Assembly (NCBI GenBank): GCA_052266715.1
Contig: JBQPRB010000004.1
DNA: 64,000 nucleotides
Reading direction: 5' to 3' (one strand)
Origin: Jeotgalibaca sp052266715
GTDB lineage: Bacteria; Bacillota; Bacilli; Lactobacillales; Aerococcaceae
Part shown: piece after piece, positions 43,430 to 52,417 of the stretch
How positions within the stretch are numbered: the first letter of the stretch is position 1
Layout of the letters: every line of letters starts with the position of its first letter
Made by a program: the position numbers and the translations under genes
Notes under the pieces: generated by a model
Told to the model about the DNA's origin: nothing
The model's database searches: none
The model's input: only the letters and a program-made list of their open reading frames with translations

Positions 43430-44020
43430 ATGATAGAACTATTTAACTTTATGGGAATCATTGCTTTTGCAGCCAGTGGGGCGATTACCGCCCTGGAAGA
43501 AAAATATGACATTCTGGGATTTTATGTCCTTGGCTTCATTACATCATTTGGTGGTGGGGCTATCCGAAACTTACTGATCGGATCGCCCATTGAGTTGATA
43601 TGGTCGCAAAACGCACACTTCATTGCTGCTTTCGTGACCATCACTGTTGTCTTTTTTGTTCCCCAACGCTGGATTGACCGTTGGGATAGATGGGCGGTAC
43701 TTTTCGATGCTATCGGATTAGCCGTTTTTTCGATTCAAGGTGCTTTTGCAGCCTTAAACGCAGGAATGCCCTTGAGTGGTATCATCGTAGCCGCCACCCT
43801 AACTGGTTCAGGTGGCGGAGTAGTGCGTGATATACTCGCTCACAAGGAACCCATGATTCTGCATACCGATATTTACGCATTATGGGCCGCTATGGGCGGC
43901 CTCATTATTGGTTTGGATCTGATTGATAACCTATGGGAAGCTGGTTTTCTTTTTGGGGCCATCGTCTGCTTCCGTCTCATTTCAGCGCATTATGATTGGC
44001 GTTTACCGCGCCGAGTCTAG
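43430..44020 (+). CDS. Trimeric intracellular cation channel (TRIC/UPF0126) family protein
   Basis: A 196-residue protein with seven helices in two repeats. Each repeat has a glycine-rich turn with Arg: SFGGGAIRNLLIG and GSGGGVVRDILAHKEP, the TRIC/YadS signature. Bacterial TRIC proteins conduct monovalent cations. The ATG has CAGGAGG at 9 nt. Its 3' end overlaps the convergent hydrolase gene by about 18 bp. Confidence 0.92.
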   Translation: MIELFNFMGIIAFAASGAITALEEKYDILGFYVLGFITSFGGGAIRNLLIGSPIELIWSQNAHFIAAFVTITVVFFVPQRWIDRWDRWAVLFDAIGLAVFSIQGAFAALNAGMPLSGIIVAATLTGSGGGVVRDILAHKEPMILHTDIYALWAAMGGLIIGLDLIDNLWEAGFLFGAIVCFRLISAHYDWRLPRRV

Positions 44021-44968
44021 TTCACTTAAATTCATGAATCGTCCAGCAAATTTCCATATCGTATGCCAATACAATTCCGGAGCAACATTCACTGCTTCAG
44101 CATGCCCCGCTCCGGGAATTGTTAATTTTTCTTTTTCGCTTTGGGTAGCTACATATAAGTCTTCCATCATCTGGTAAGGTACAAAGGTATCTTCTTCCCC
44201 ATGAATAAATAAAATCGGAACCTTCGCTTTGGAAAGTTGCTTCACCGCTGAAGCTTCAAACAAATTGTAGCCTGCTCGAATTTGAGCGACCGTATTAGCC
44301 GCTTGTATTGCTGGAAACTCCGGTAGATTAAACCGTTCCTTCAATTGATAAGAAAGAACGGAGCGCGCACTTGTATAGCCACAATCCTCCACAATCACCT
44401 TCACATTTTCAGGTAAACGCTCTCCTGCCACCATCATGACGGTAGCGCCCCCCATTGACACACCAAATAAAATGATTTCAGCGATGGGATCCTCCGCCAT
44501 GATTGCATCCACCCAATTTAAAATATCCATCCGGTCGTGCCAACCCATACCGATGTAATCGCCATCGCTCATACCATGTCCCCTTAAATCAGGGGTTAAG
44601 ACATTTAGACCTTTTTCGTAAAAACCACGCGTCCATTGCGTCATTTCCCGATTATGACTCGTATAGCCATGAACCACGATGACCCATTGGTGTGTAGTTG
44701 TGGCTTGCGGATAAAACGAAGCATGCAATCTAAGCGCCCTTTTATCCTTTGAAACAAGATATTTCTCAAGCGGTGGATGTTTTTCCAGAAAAGCAACATT
44801 CGCTAAATCCGTTTCTGTTAAAACATCTTTTTCAACGGGGTCATTCTCTTCAACGAGTTGTTTCTTTTTCGTTTTCAATGCGTATTCATAGAAAAAATTT
44901 CCAACAGCGAGGTACGAAGCAGCAACGAAACTTGACACCGCTGCGGTAATGAGGATTCTCTTTTTCAT
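44003..44968 (-). CDS. Membrane-anchored alpha/beta hydrolase
   Basis: A 322-residue protein. It begins with a signal-anchor helix (ILITAAVSSFVAASYLAVG), followed by an alpha/beta hydrolase fold. Oxyanion motif VVHGYTSHNREM, nucleophile elbow ILFGVSMGGATVMM (Ser in GxSxG), Asp in FIHGEEDTFVPY and His in PGAGHAEAVN complete the triad. It resembles peptidase/esterase members of the YqkD/BAAT family. I choose ATG 44968 behind AAAGGAG; the frame is open to 45007. It is 12 nt after the nicotinamidase stop. Confidence 0.88.
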   Translation of the reverse strand: MKKRILITAAVSSFVAASYLAVGNFFYEYALKTKKKQLVEENDPVEKDVLTETDLANVAFLEKHPPLEKYLVSKDKRALRLHASFYPQATTTHQWVIVVHGYTSHNREMTQWTRGFYEKGLNVLTPDLRGHGMSDGDYIGMGWHDRMDILNWVDAIMAEDPIAEIILFGVSMGGATVMMVAGERLPENVKVIVEDCGYTSARSVLSYQLKERFNLPEFPAIQAANTVAQIRAGYNLFEASAVKQLSKAKVPILFIHGEEDTFVPYQMMEDLYVATQSEKEKLTIPGAGHAEAVNVAPELYWHTIWKFAGRFMNLSELDSAR

Positions 44969-44979
44969 CGCGTACTCCT

Positions 44980-45522
44980 TTAATCGATGATTTCCGTGTG
45001 GAAACACCGTACCATGTGATTCAACATCGTTTCACCCAACTCGGTAAAAGTTGCCACGCCCCGTTTGTGGATAGCGGTCCGGAAACCTTCTGAATCTGCA
45101 CCTGCAACCGTCATAAAATCACAAATATCGGTTGTAACCCCCACAACGTGGACTTTTTCCACACCTTTTTCCCGCAATGTATCCGCTAAAGGTGTTTTGA
45201 AAAAAGCATTGTAATTGGTTTTAGGAACATAATGAACGAGGTCGTTTGTTTGATTTTCATCGTACCAATCATTGAGTGCTCCGTAGAGTTTTTGTCCCTC
45301 GGTGCCTACAACATTATGGGCTGGCCATAATTCAAAGTGTGAATCATTCACTTGATGAGCATCCATGCCAATCACAACCGGTTTTCTCTCAGCAAGAAAT
45401 TGATTTGCCAAATCAACAATATAAGGAACAATTGCCTGAGCTGGTTTTCCTACTGTCAACGTTCCATCATCCGCTACAAAATCATTACTCATGTCCACAA
45501 TCAACAAAGCTTCTTTTGTCAT
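44980..45522 (-). CDS. pncA: Nicotinamidase (cysteine hydrolase family)
   Basis: PncA turns nicotinamide into nicotinate for NAD salvage. The 180-residue protein has the triad Asp in LIVDMSNDFV, Lys in VPKTNYNAFFKT and Cys in TTDICDFMT. The metal-binding set is DAHQVNDSHFELWPAHN (Asp, His, His), which separates nicotinamidases from plain isochorismatases. The membrane hydrolase follows on the same strand. Confidence 0.9.
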   Translation of the reverse strand: MTKEALLIVDMSNDFVADDGTLTVGKPAQAIVPYIVDLANQFLAERKPVVIGMDAHQVNDSHFELWPAHNVVGTEGQKLYGALNDWYDENQTNDLVHYVPKTNYNAFFKTPLADTLREKGVEKVHVVGVTTDICDFMTVAGADSEGFRTAIHKRGVATFTELGETMLNHMVRCFHTEIID

Positions 45523-45566
45523 TTTTATCGACCCCTATCGCGTTTTTCCTTATTATAACCCAATAC

Positions 45567-45597
45567 AAAAAAGAACCGCAGCAGGATGCTATGGTTC
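45567..45597 (-). terminator. Terminator of the TspO-like gene
   Basis: GAACC pairs with GGTTC with an inner AGCA/TGCT pairing, followed by six T on the minus strand. Confidence 0.75.
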
Positions 45598-45605
45598 GAT
45601 AAAAT

Positions 45606-46373
45606 CTATTCCGGTAAAATGGTAAGCCGATTTCGGTAGAATACGAAACCTGCCAGTAAAACCAGGATAACCATGCCACCCAACGCGACAATCCTGACCA
45701 GTCCAACATCACTCGCACCGGATAACTCTTGATAAATACCCCAATAGGCCCACGCAATCGGAAGTGGAAAAGCTGCATTCTTCAAGCGTAATAAAACGGC
45801 CAAACAAAGTACAACGGAAATTGCCAAGATGAGGGTAGCCCAAACTTCATCAGCATAACCGAATCCATTCCACTCGATTTGAACTAAAAAGGCTGAAATA
45901 TTAACAACCGTTGCAATAAACAACCAACCCGCGTTAAGGCCAAAAGTCAGTGGTAATAACCACCGTTTACCTTCCTGGATTTTCAAAAGAATTTGAATAA
46001 TTCGCGTTAAGCTCAAGAGGTACCCTACTATGAACAATGTCGAAATCCCGATTTGATAGTAGGAAAAGGCGACAATCCATATCATATTAAACGCTGAGCT
46101 CAGCCAAAAGAATGGTGAAATGCCATTGATTGCTTTTTGATAATACGGCTCATCACTTTTTACAATCATCACAATCATACTTGCAACCAAAAGACCATAA
46201 ATGACGCTCCAAATACTGAATGCAAATCCCGCCGGTGTTATCAGTGTCTGAAATTCAGCGGAAACCTCTCCTTGGGAAGCATTATTTATCATACCCGTGC
46301 CACCGAGGAAATTGATTCCCAACGTTGCTAAAAGGATTATCAGGTTAAGCCATGCTTTCGTTTTTGTCTGCAT
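45606..46373 (-). CDS. TspO/MBR-related tryptophan-rich membrane protein
   Basis: A 256-residue protein with about eight helices. The segment ITPAGFAFSIWSVIYGLL is the TspO/MBR hallmark (P-x-x-x-F-x-x-x-W), and further Trp residues line the helices. It is longer than classic five-helix TspO (about 160 residues) and belongs to the extended group. Function in Gram-positives is unclear. ATG 46373 has GGAGTGAT at 7 nt. Confidence 0.82.
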   Translation of the reverse strand: MQTKTKAWLNLIILLATLGINFLGGTGMINNASQGEVSAEFQTLITPAGFAFSIWSVIYGLLVASMIVMIVKSDEPYYQKAINGISPFFWLSSAFNMIWIVAFSYYQIGISTLFIVGYLLSLTRIIQILLKIQEGKRWLLPLTFGLNAGWLFIATVVNISAFLVQIEWNGFGYADEVWATLILAISVVLCLAVLLRLKNAAFPLPIAWAYWGIYQELSGASDVGLVRIVALGGMVILVLLAGFVFYRNRLTILPE

Positions 46374-46391
46374 TTCAATCACTCCATTCTA

Positions 46392-46742
46392 TTAAGTCCT
46401 TAGTATCTTTTCCATTTTTTTACCTTTTGCCAACTCATCGATCAACTTATCCATATACCGAATTTCCTGCATCAATGGCTCTTCGATTTCTTCAACGCGG
46501 ACCCCACAAACGACTCCCTTTATTAATGAACGGGATGGATTCAGTTGTGGAGCCTCCGCAAAAAAATCTTCCATGTTCGTTTCTTTAGTCAACTGATTCT
46601 CGAAACTTTCTTGGTCGTAACCGGTTAACCACCAAATAATTTCATCAACTTCTGCTTTCGAGCGCCCCTTTCTTTCTGCTTTGTTAATGTATAATGGATA
46701 GATTCTTGCCATGGTCATATCATATATTTTATGTCTACTCAT
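46392..46742 (-). CDS. DUF2200 protein
   Basis: A 116-residue cytoplasmic protein matching DUF2200 throughout: IYDMTMARIYPLYINKAERK, then EVDEIIWWLTGYDQESFE and EAPQLNPSRSLIKGVVCGVR. The family is widespread and of unknown function; it has no clear catalytic residues. It lies 18 nt upstream of the TspO-like gene. Confidence 0.9.
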   Translation of the reverse strand: MSRHKIYDMTMARIYPLYINKAERKGRSKAEVDEIIWWLTGYDQESFENQLTKETNMEDFFAEAPQLNPSRSLIKGVVCGVRVEEIEEPLMQEIRYMDKLIDELAKGKKMEKILRT

Positions 46743-46814
46743 CTAACTTCGCCTCCAACCTCTTATGCTATTACCATTATAGCCAGAACAGTTACGATTC
46801 TCCAAGCAATGCTA

Positions 46815-47897
46815 TCACTGCTTTCTTCGCTTTATTTCCTTGAGGTATTTTTTTACATTTTTTATGCCACCCATTTCGCTGAACATCTCATTCATTTTTT
46901 CACGTTCAATCATTTTGGAATTTAAGCCATCATATTTCGTTTCTTTGGCAAGTTTACGGTAACTCTCCAATCTCTCTACTGGCAAGGTGCCCTCCTGGAT
47001 GGCTTGCTGAACGGCGCAGCCCGGTTCAGTCGTATGGGTACAATCATTGAATTTGCAGTGGGTGGCTAGTTCTTCAATGTCACTAAACGATTTGGCTAAG
47101 TCCGTTTGAATGAGGCCAAGTTCCCGCATCCCTGGTGTATCAATGACTACACCGGCACCCGGAACAAGAAGTAACTCACGGCTAGTCGTGGCATGTCTTC
47201 CTTTGTCATCATTGCGGAGGCCTCGGGTCATCATTATTTCCTTGCCGACCAGGTGATTGATGAGGGTCGATTTGCCCACACCGGAAGAACCGATAAATGC
47301 AACCGTCTTCCCAGGTGCCACATATTTTAGTAGCGCGTCAAAACCCTCTTCTCGTGCGCTCGAAGTTATGCATACATCCACCCCGACCGCCACCGCATGA
47401 ATATCATTCAGCTGCGCTTCAACATCGGCACTTAAGTCCGACTTCGTCAGTACAACAACCGGCATCGCTCCACTATCCCAAGCCACGGCCAGGTAGCGTT
47501 CCAACCTTCTTAAATTAAAATCATTATTTAGCGCCATACAAATGAAGACGGTATCGATATTGGCTGCTACCACTTGACTATCTTCGCGTGTGCCCGCTAC
47601 TTTTCGTACAAAGACACTTTTTCGTGCCAAAACGTGATGAATAATGGCATGGCCAGATGCATCATTCACCCGGTCAACCATCACAAAATCTCCCACCGCA
47701 GGAAACTGTGACAGTTCCTCTGTTTGATAATGAAATTTACCAGAAATTTCAGCTGTGACTTCACCTTTTTCCGTCAATACCTTATATAAATTTTTCGATT
47801 GCGATGAAACCCGACCGACAAATAAATCGGGATATTTTTGGGCTTCGTTGACAAATGATTCCGTGAGGGCAATTTTGTCCATTTCTAGGTTCGTCAT
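46815..47897 (-). CDS. rsgA: Ribosome small-subunit-dependent GTPase A
   Basis: RsgA matures the 30S subunit. It is a circularly permuted GTPase with the order G4-G1-G3: LTKSDLS (G4, about residue 150), GSSGVGKSTLIN (G1, about 205) and DTPGMRELG (G3). An OB fold is at the N terminus and a zinc-binding segment CKFNDCTHTTEPGCAV near the C terminus. At 360 residues it is slightly longer than the usual 290-300 and resembles the YjeQ-type second copy found in many Firmicutes. This could be a paralogue of the standard gene. Confidence 0.93.
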   Translation of the reverse strand: MTNLEMDKIALTESFVNEAQKYPDLFVGRVSSQSKNLYKVLTEKGEVTAEISGKFHYQTEELSQFPAVGDFVMVDRVNDASGHAIIHHVLARKSVFVRKVAGTREDSQVVAANIDTVFICMALNNDFNLRRLERYLAVAWDSGAMPVVVLTKSDLSADVEAQLNDIHAVAVGVDVCITSSAREEGFDALLKYVAPGKTVAFIGSSGVGKSTLINHLVGKEIMMTRGLRNDDKGRHATTSRELLLVPGAGVVIDTPGMRELGLIQTDLAKSFSDIEELATHCKFNDCTHTTEPGCAVQQAIQEGTLPVERLESYRKLAKETKYDGLNSKMIEREKMNEMFSEMGGIKNVKKYLKEIKRRKQ

Positions 47898-47927
47898 TTT
47901 TTTATTTCCTCCTAGCTTGTTACCATC

Positions 47928-48692
47928 TTAACGTGGTGAAAGTTCGGCCTGTTCTATAAAACGCGTCACTTCTTCAACCGTGACTTGTTGTTGCTCCAAA
48001 GGCGAAATCAAAGCCTCGCCATCGCCATCTTGCTCACCATAATTACCAAATTGCGCATGATTTCCACCTTCAATTATGAATTCTACATAGTTAACGGGTA
48101 ACATCGAACGGTATTCCTCTACGCTTTCCTGACTCAAAACTGTATCTTCGCTACCATAAATACTCAAGACCGGAAGACCCGTTTCGGCCAAATCTGCAGT
48201 GGAATAGGCAGCCAACAATATCAATCCATCTACATGGTTTGGATCATTCCCCGCAAAAATTGCAGCCATCGACCCACCCAGTGAGTGCCCCGCCAAATAC
48301 CACTCCGTAACTTCTGGATGTTCCATCATTACATCTCCAGCCGCATCAATATCAAACACCGCCAATCCAAATGGCATCTCTACCAAAAATACCGAATAAC
48401 CATTTTCAGCCAATTGACGCATCAACGGTGCATAACTCTCATATTCCACTTTGCCCCCTGGATAAAAAATAATCCCTACTTCTTTTGATGCTTTGTTTTT
48501 TGGAGAAAAGTACAGCGGATCTTCCCCCACCACTTGAATGAGGTCGTCAGATTCCAGGGCTGTAAGTGCTACATCTTCCGCATTTGAATCATCATTCACA
48601 TAGATTAGAAATATACCCACCATAATGAGCAGGAAAATGAATATGCTACCCAACACTTTTTTTACCTTCTTCATGTCCTCTCCCACTTTCAT
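47928..48692 (-). CDS. Secreted or anchored alpha/beta hydrolase
   Basis: A 254-residue protein with an N-terminal signal-anchor helix (VLGSIFIFLLIMVGIFLIYV) and an alpha/beta hydrolase domain. The nucleophile elbow is AGHSLGGSMAAIF, the acid Asp is in SIYGSEDTVLS and the His in EGGNHAQFGNYG. It resembles the DLH/YqiA-type carboxylesterases near the cell surface. ATG 48674 (MKKVKK) is the alternative start; neither start has ideal spacing. Confidence 0.87.
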   Translation of the reverse strand: MKVGEDMKKVKKVLGSIFIFLLIMVGIFLIYVNDDSNAEDVALTALESDDLIQVVGEDPLYFSPKNKASKEVGIIFYPGGKVEYESYAPLMRQLAENGYSVFLVEMPFGLAVFDIDAAGDVMMEHPEVTEWYLAGHSLGGSMAAIFAGNDPNHVDGLILLAAYSTADLAETGLPVLSIYGSEDTVLSQESVEEYRSMLPVNYVEFIIEGGNHAQFGNYGEQDGDGEALISPLEQQQVTVEEVTRFIEQAELSPR

Positions 48693-48724
48693 CCCTTCGT
48701 TACTCTTATTATAAGTCTAAATTC

Positions 48725-48757
48725 AAAAAGAGCAGAAGAAATAACTTTCTCCTGCTC
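48725..48757 (-). terminator. Terminator of glmS
   Basis: GAGCAG pairs with CTGCTC with an inner AGAAA/TTTCT pairing, followed by five T on the minus strand. Confidence 0.82.
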
Positions 48758-48765
48758 CGCAATGT

Positions 48766-50562
48766 CTATTCTACTGTAACAGATTTCGCTAAATTACGAG
48801 GTTTATCCACGTCATAACCACGTTGCAAAGTGGCATAATAAGCAAATAACTGGGTTGGTACGACTGCCAATAGCGGCGCCAACAACGGATGAACAGCTGG
48901 CAATACCATTTGATCATCCCTTTGCTCCAATCCTTCCATCGCAAAGATACACGTATGTGCGCCACGAGAACGCACTTCTTCAATATTTCCGCGGGTGTGG
49001 CTAGCATTATTTTTTTGGGTGATAATTGCCATCACAGGGGTACCTTCTTCAATCAAGGCAATGGTCCCATGTTTCAATTCTCCAGCCGCAAATCCTTCTG
49101 TTTGGATATAAGAAATTTCTTTTAATTTTAAGGCTGCTTCCATCGAGACGTAGTAATCCAGTCCCCGACCAATATAGAAAGCACTGCGCTGCTCAGCGAG
49201 GTAACTTTGCGCTAAATAAGCAATTTGTTCTTTTTCAGTAATGACGGTATCCATAGCGTTCGCAACCAGACCCAGCTCGTGAATCATGTCAATATCCGCT
49301 GAATCACTGAGTGTTGCCGCAAGCACCGCCAAAACAGAAATTTGGGCTGTGTAGGCTTTGGTTGAGGCTACCGCTATCTCCGGACCAGCATGCAGTAACA
49401 GCGTGTAATCAGCCTCGCGCGATAACGTCGAACCTTGCACGTTGGTGATTGTCAGAGTTGGATAACCCCACTCCTTCACTTTTACCAAAACTTGACGGCT
49501 ATCCGCTGTTTCGCCTGATTGGGAAATGAAGATAAACAATGGTTTTCCAACAACCAATGGCGGGTTGTAAGAGAACTCACTTGCCACATGCACTTCAGTT
49601 GGGATGTTCGCTATCTTCTCCAAGTAGTGTTTACCTAACCAGCCAGCATGGTAGCTCGTGCCACAAGCTACAATATGGATGCGGTCTGCCTCTTGAATAG
49701 CTTGTTTTAAATCAGCGGAAATTGCCAATTCACCCCTGTCGTTTTGGTACTGTTGGATGATTTTCCGCAATACCGCAGGTTGTTCATCAATTTCTTTCAA
49801 CATGTAGTAAGGATACATGCCCTTTTCCAAATCCGCTGCGTCCACAGTTGCTTGATAGGAATCGCGCAAAATTACTTCACCTTCCAGCGTTTCAATTTCA
49901 ACATGGTCTTTTGTCAAAGTAACCATTTCGCCGTCGTGAATTTCTACATATTCATTTGTTAGCTGGATCGTTGCCATCGCGTCGCTTGCGACGACATTGA
50001 AGCCATCTCCAACACCGATCAGTAATGGACTTTTATTCTTAGCGGCAAAAAGCGTTGCTGGTGCTTCGGAATCGATTAAAGCAAAGGCATACGAACCTTT
50101 GATTAATTTTAACGTATTCCGCAATATTTCTTTGGTGGATAATTTTTCTTTTTGTGCCAGATGGGCAATGACATTCACAACGATTTCTGTGTCTGTATTT
50201 CCATAAAGTAAAATATTTTGTAAGTAGGTTTCTTTCAGTTCCTGAAAATTCTCAATGACACCGTTATGGACAAGTGTAAAACGACCATCCACTGATTGAT
50301 GTGGATGAGCATTCACGATACTTGGTACGCCATGTGTCGCCCAACGTGTATGCCCAATCCCCATATGTGCGGGAACCGTAAAATCAACAACCTCACGTAA
50401 TTCCGCAATACGACCTTTTTCCTTGAACAGATGACTTTTCCCTTCTTCATCGACCACAAAAATCCCTGCTGAATCGTAACCCCGATATTCCAATTTCTCT
50501 AAACCTGATAATAAAATTTCCTGTACAGCATCTTGACCGATATATCCTACAATTCCACACAT
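48766..50562 (-). CDS. glmS: Glutamine--fructose-6-phosphate aminotransferase
   Basis: GlmS makes glucosamine-6-phosphate for wall amino sugars. It starts MCGIVGYIGQ, so Cys2 is the glutaminase nucleophile after Met removal. The glutaminase half shows GHTRWATHG and HNGVIENF. Two SIS domains follow (ACGTSYHAGWLGKHYLE; VASEFSYNPPL; FISQSGETADSRQVL; CDKPRNLAKSVTVE-type tail, here DKPRNLAKSVTVE). At 598 residues it is full length. Expression is set by the ribozyme in its leader. Confidence 0.97.
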   Translation of the reverse strand: MCGIVGYIGQDAVQEILLSGLEKLEYRGYDSAGIFVVDEEGKSHLFKEKGRIAELREVVDFTVPAHMGIGHTRWATHGVPSIVNAHPHQSVDGRFTLVHNGVIENFQELKETYLQNILLYGNTDTEIVVNVIAHLAQKEKLSTKEILRNTLKLIKGSYAFALIDSEAPATLFAAKNKSPLLIGVGDGFNVVASDAMATIQLTNEYVEIHDGEMVTLTKDHVEIETLEGEVILRDSYQATVDAADLEKGMYPYYMLKEIDEQPAVLRKIIQQYQNDRGELAISADLKQAIQEADRIHIVACGTSYHAGWLGKHYLEKIANIPTEVHVASEFSYNPPLVVGKPLFIFISQSGETADSRQVLVKVKEWGYPTLTITNVQGSTLSREADYTLLLHAGPEIAVASTKAYTAQISVLAVLAATLSDSADIDMIHELGLVANAMDTVITEKEQIAYLAQSYLAEQRSAFYIGRGLDYYVSMEAALKLKEISYIQTEGFAAGELKHGTIALIEEGTPVMAIITQKNNASHTRGNIEEVRSRGAHTCIFAMEGLEQRDDQMVLPAVHPLLAPLLAVVPTQLFAYYATLQRGYDVDKPRNLAKSVTVE

Positions 50563-50589
50563 AGCAAATAAACCTCATTTTTCTATTAA

Positions 50590-50755
50590 ATTTGCTTCTG
50601 GGTGTGGGAATGGACCTCTGTTTAAACTTTGCAGTTTATTTTTTATCCACTCTGTAGATTACACTTACCTTGAGTCATCCGCCGAATCTTTCGATAAACT
50701 CAATCCTCGTCACCTTACACAAGCATGTCAGCTTGGTTAGGCCTGGCGCTATCCG
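50590..50755 (-). ncRNA. glmS ribozyme (glucosamine-6-phosphate-responsive)
   Basis: The minus-strand leader has the ribozyme core: AGCGCC at 50745-50750 (cleavage before its G, 50749), then GGTGACGAGGATTGAG and GTTTATCGAAAGATTCGGCG, and GGATGACTC. This order (GACGAGG, GTTTATCGA, TTCGGCGGATGACTC) is diagnostic. The catalytic RNA cuts its own mRNA when glucosamine-6-phosphate binds, lowering glmS. The downstream limit is approximate. Confidence 0.95.
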
Positions 50756-50872
50756 TTCTAACCTCACCTATCCTCCTTATTCTCAAATTTTCCAGAAGCA
50801 AGGAAAGTATATACTAAATGACAGCAATTAGTCAACAATCCCTTCAAATGCTTCATTAATTTCTTCCATTTT

Positions 50873-50973
50873 AATAATTAAACCATTTTGACATAAGTTT
50901 TTACTTCAAATGGTTTAATTATTCAGGATTAAACCATTTCAACCTTAACCTTCGTCCAAAATGGTTTAATTCC
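50873..50973. repeat. Two palindromic units with AAACCATTT arms (second locus)
   Basis: Two stem-loops with the same arms as at 17914-18056. At 50873-50922 AATAATTAAACCATTT pairs with its complement, a 16-bp perfect stem. At 50926-50973 GGATTAAACCATTT pairs with AAATGGTTTAATTCC. They lie between glmM and the glmS ribozyme. They could act on mRNA decay or termination, or be remains of a small mobile repeat. Confidence 0.75.
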
Positions 50974-50990
50974 ATCAAATAAAGCTGTAA

Positions 50991-51025
50991 AAAAGAAGCA
51001 GCCAGGAAAACCTGACTGCTTCTCA
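50991..51025 (-). terminator. Terminator of glmM
   Basis: AGAAGCAG-C-CAGG pairs with CCTG-A-CTGCTTCT (one mismatch), followed by TTTTTT on the minus strand. It suggests glmS has its own promoter. Confidence 0.85.
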
Positions 51026-51032
51026 TAATATT

Positions 51033-52385
51033 CTATTCACCGATTTCTTGACGGACAATATCGGCAATACGTGTTACGTATTCATGTGTTTTTTCATCTG
51101 TTTCAGCTTCAGCCATGATACGCAATAATGGCTCTGTACCGGAAGGACGAACCAGGATACGACCATTTCCAGCCATTTCCGCTTCAACTTGATCGATGAC
51201 AGCCTTCACAGCTGGAATTTCCATAACACCGTTTTTATTTTTAACCCGAATGTTAACAAGTTCTTGTGGGTAAGTTGTTACTTCAGCAGCCAACTCGGAA
51301 AGTTTTTTGCCTGTTGCTTTCATGACATACATTAATTGAATAGCGGACAAAATACCATCACCCGTTGTATTCAAATCAAGGAATACGATGTGACCTGACT
51401 GCTCTCCACCTAAGTTGTAGCCATTTTTACGCATTTCTTCAACAACGTAACGGTCACCAACTTGGGTCTTCAATGCAATCATTTCTTCTTTTTCAATTGC
51501 TTTATGGAAACCAAGATTACTCATAACAGTAGATACGATTGTATTATGTTTTAATTCATTTCTTGATTTCAAGAATTTGCCACAGATGAACATGATTTTA
51601 TCGCCATCAACGATTTCACCATTCTCATCCACTGCAATCAAGCGGTCCCCATCACCGTCGAAGGCAACACCAATATCAGCACCTTTTTCGCGTACAAATT
51701 CTTGCAATTGTTCAGGATGAGTAGAACCAACACCAGCATTGATATTAGTACCATTCGGTTTAACACCCATCGTGAAGAAATCTGTTTCTAAATCAGCGAA
51801 CAAACGGTTTACAAGTGGCGTAGCTGCGCCATTCGCACCATCCACACAAACTGTTAAACCTGATAAATCAGAGGGGATTGTTGTTTGCAAGTATGAAATG
51901 TATTTCAATACACCTTCATTATACTCGTCAACTGTTCCCAAACCGTCAGCTGCTGGACGTGGTAAAGTATCTTCTTCTTGGTCCAAGTATGCTTCAATTT
52001 CCAATTCTTGGTCATCAGAAAGTTTGAATCCATCTGCGCCGAAAAACTTAATGCCATTATCTTCAGCTGGATTATGTGAAGCTGAAATCATAACGCCTGC
52101 TACTGCACCTTGAACGCGTGTCAAATACGCCACGCCAGGGGTAGTAATAACGCCTAATTGCAATACTTCAATGCCGACTGACAACAAACCTGCTATAAGA
52201 GCATGTTCAAGTAATTGACCAGAAATCCTTGTATCACGTGCAACCAAAACAAGAGGTTTGTTTACATCTGGAGCGTGCTCCTTCAAAACATGTCCACCAT
52301 AACGCCCTAATTTAAATGCTAATTCCGGTGTTAGTTCACTATTTGCAAGGCCTCTCACGCCATCTGTTCCAAAATACTTACCCAT
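51033..52385 (-). CDS. glmM: Phosphoglucosamine mutase
   Basis: GlmM converts glucosamine-6-phosphate to glucosamine-1-phosphate. The 450-residue protein has MGKYFGTDGVRGLAN at the N terminus, the active-site phosphoserine in VMISASHNPAEDNGIKFFG, the metal-binding AFDGDGDRLIAVD loop, the sugar-binding GGEQSGHIVF and the phosphate-binding RPSGTEPLLRIM. It follows cdaR by 32 nt in the conserved cdaA-cdaR-glmM order. Confidence 0.97.
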   Translation of the reverse strand: MGKYFGTDGVRGLANSELTPELAFKLGRYGGHVLKEHAPDVNKPLVLVARDTRISGQLLEHALIAGLLSVGIEVLQLGVITTPGVAYLTRVQGAVAGVMISASHNPAEDNGIKFFGADGFKLSDDQELEIEAYLDQEEDTLPRPAADGLGTVDEYNEGVLKYISYLQTTIPSDLSGLTVCVDGANGAATPLVNRLFADLETDFFTMGVKPNGTNINAGVGSTHPEQLQEFVREKGADIGVAFDGDGDRLIAVDENGEIVDGDKIMFICGKFLKSRNELKHNTIVSTVMSNLGFHKAIEKEEMIALKTQVGDRYVVEEMRKNGYNLGGEQSGHIVFLDLNTTGDGILSAIQLMYVMKATGKKLSELAAEVTTYPQELVNIRVKNKNGVMEIPAVKAVIDQVEAEMAGNGRILVRPSGTEPLLRIMAEAETDEKTHEYVTRIADIVRQEIGE

Positions 52386-52417
52386 TCTTCAATCTCCTTT
52401 ATGTATCCTCGAAATTT

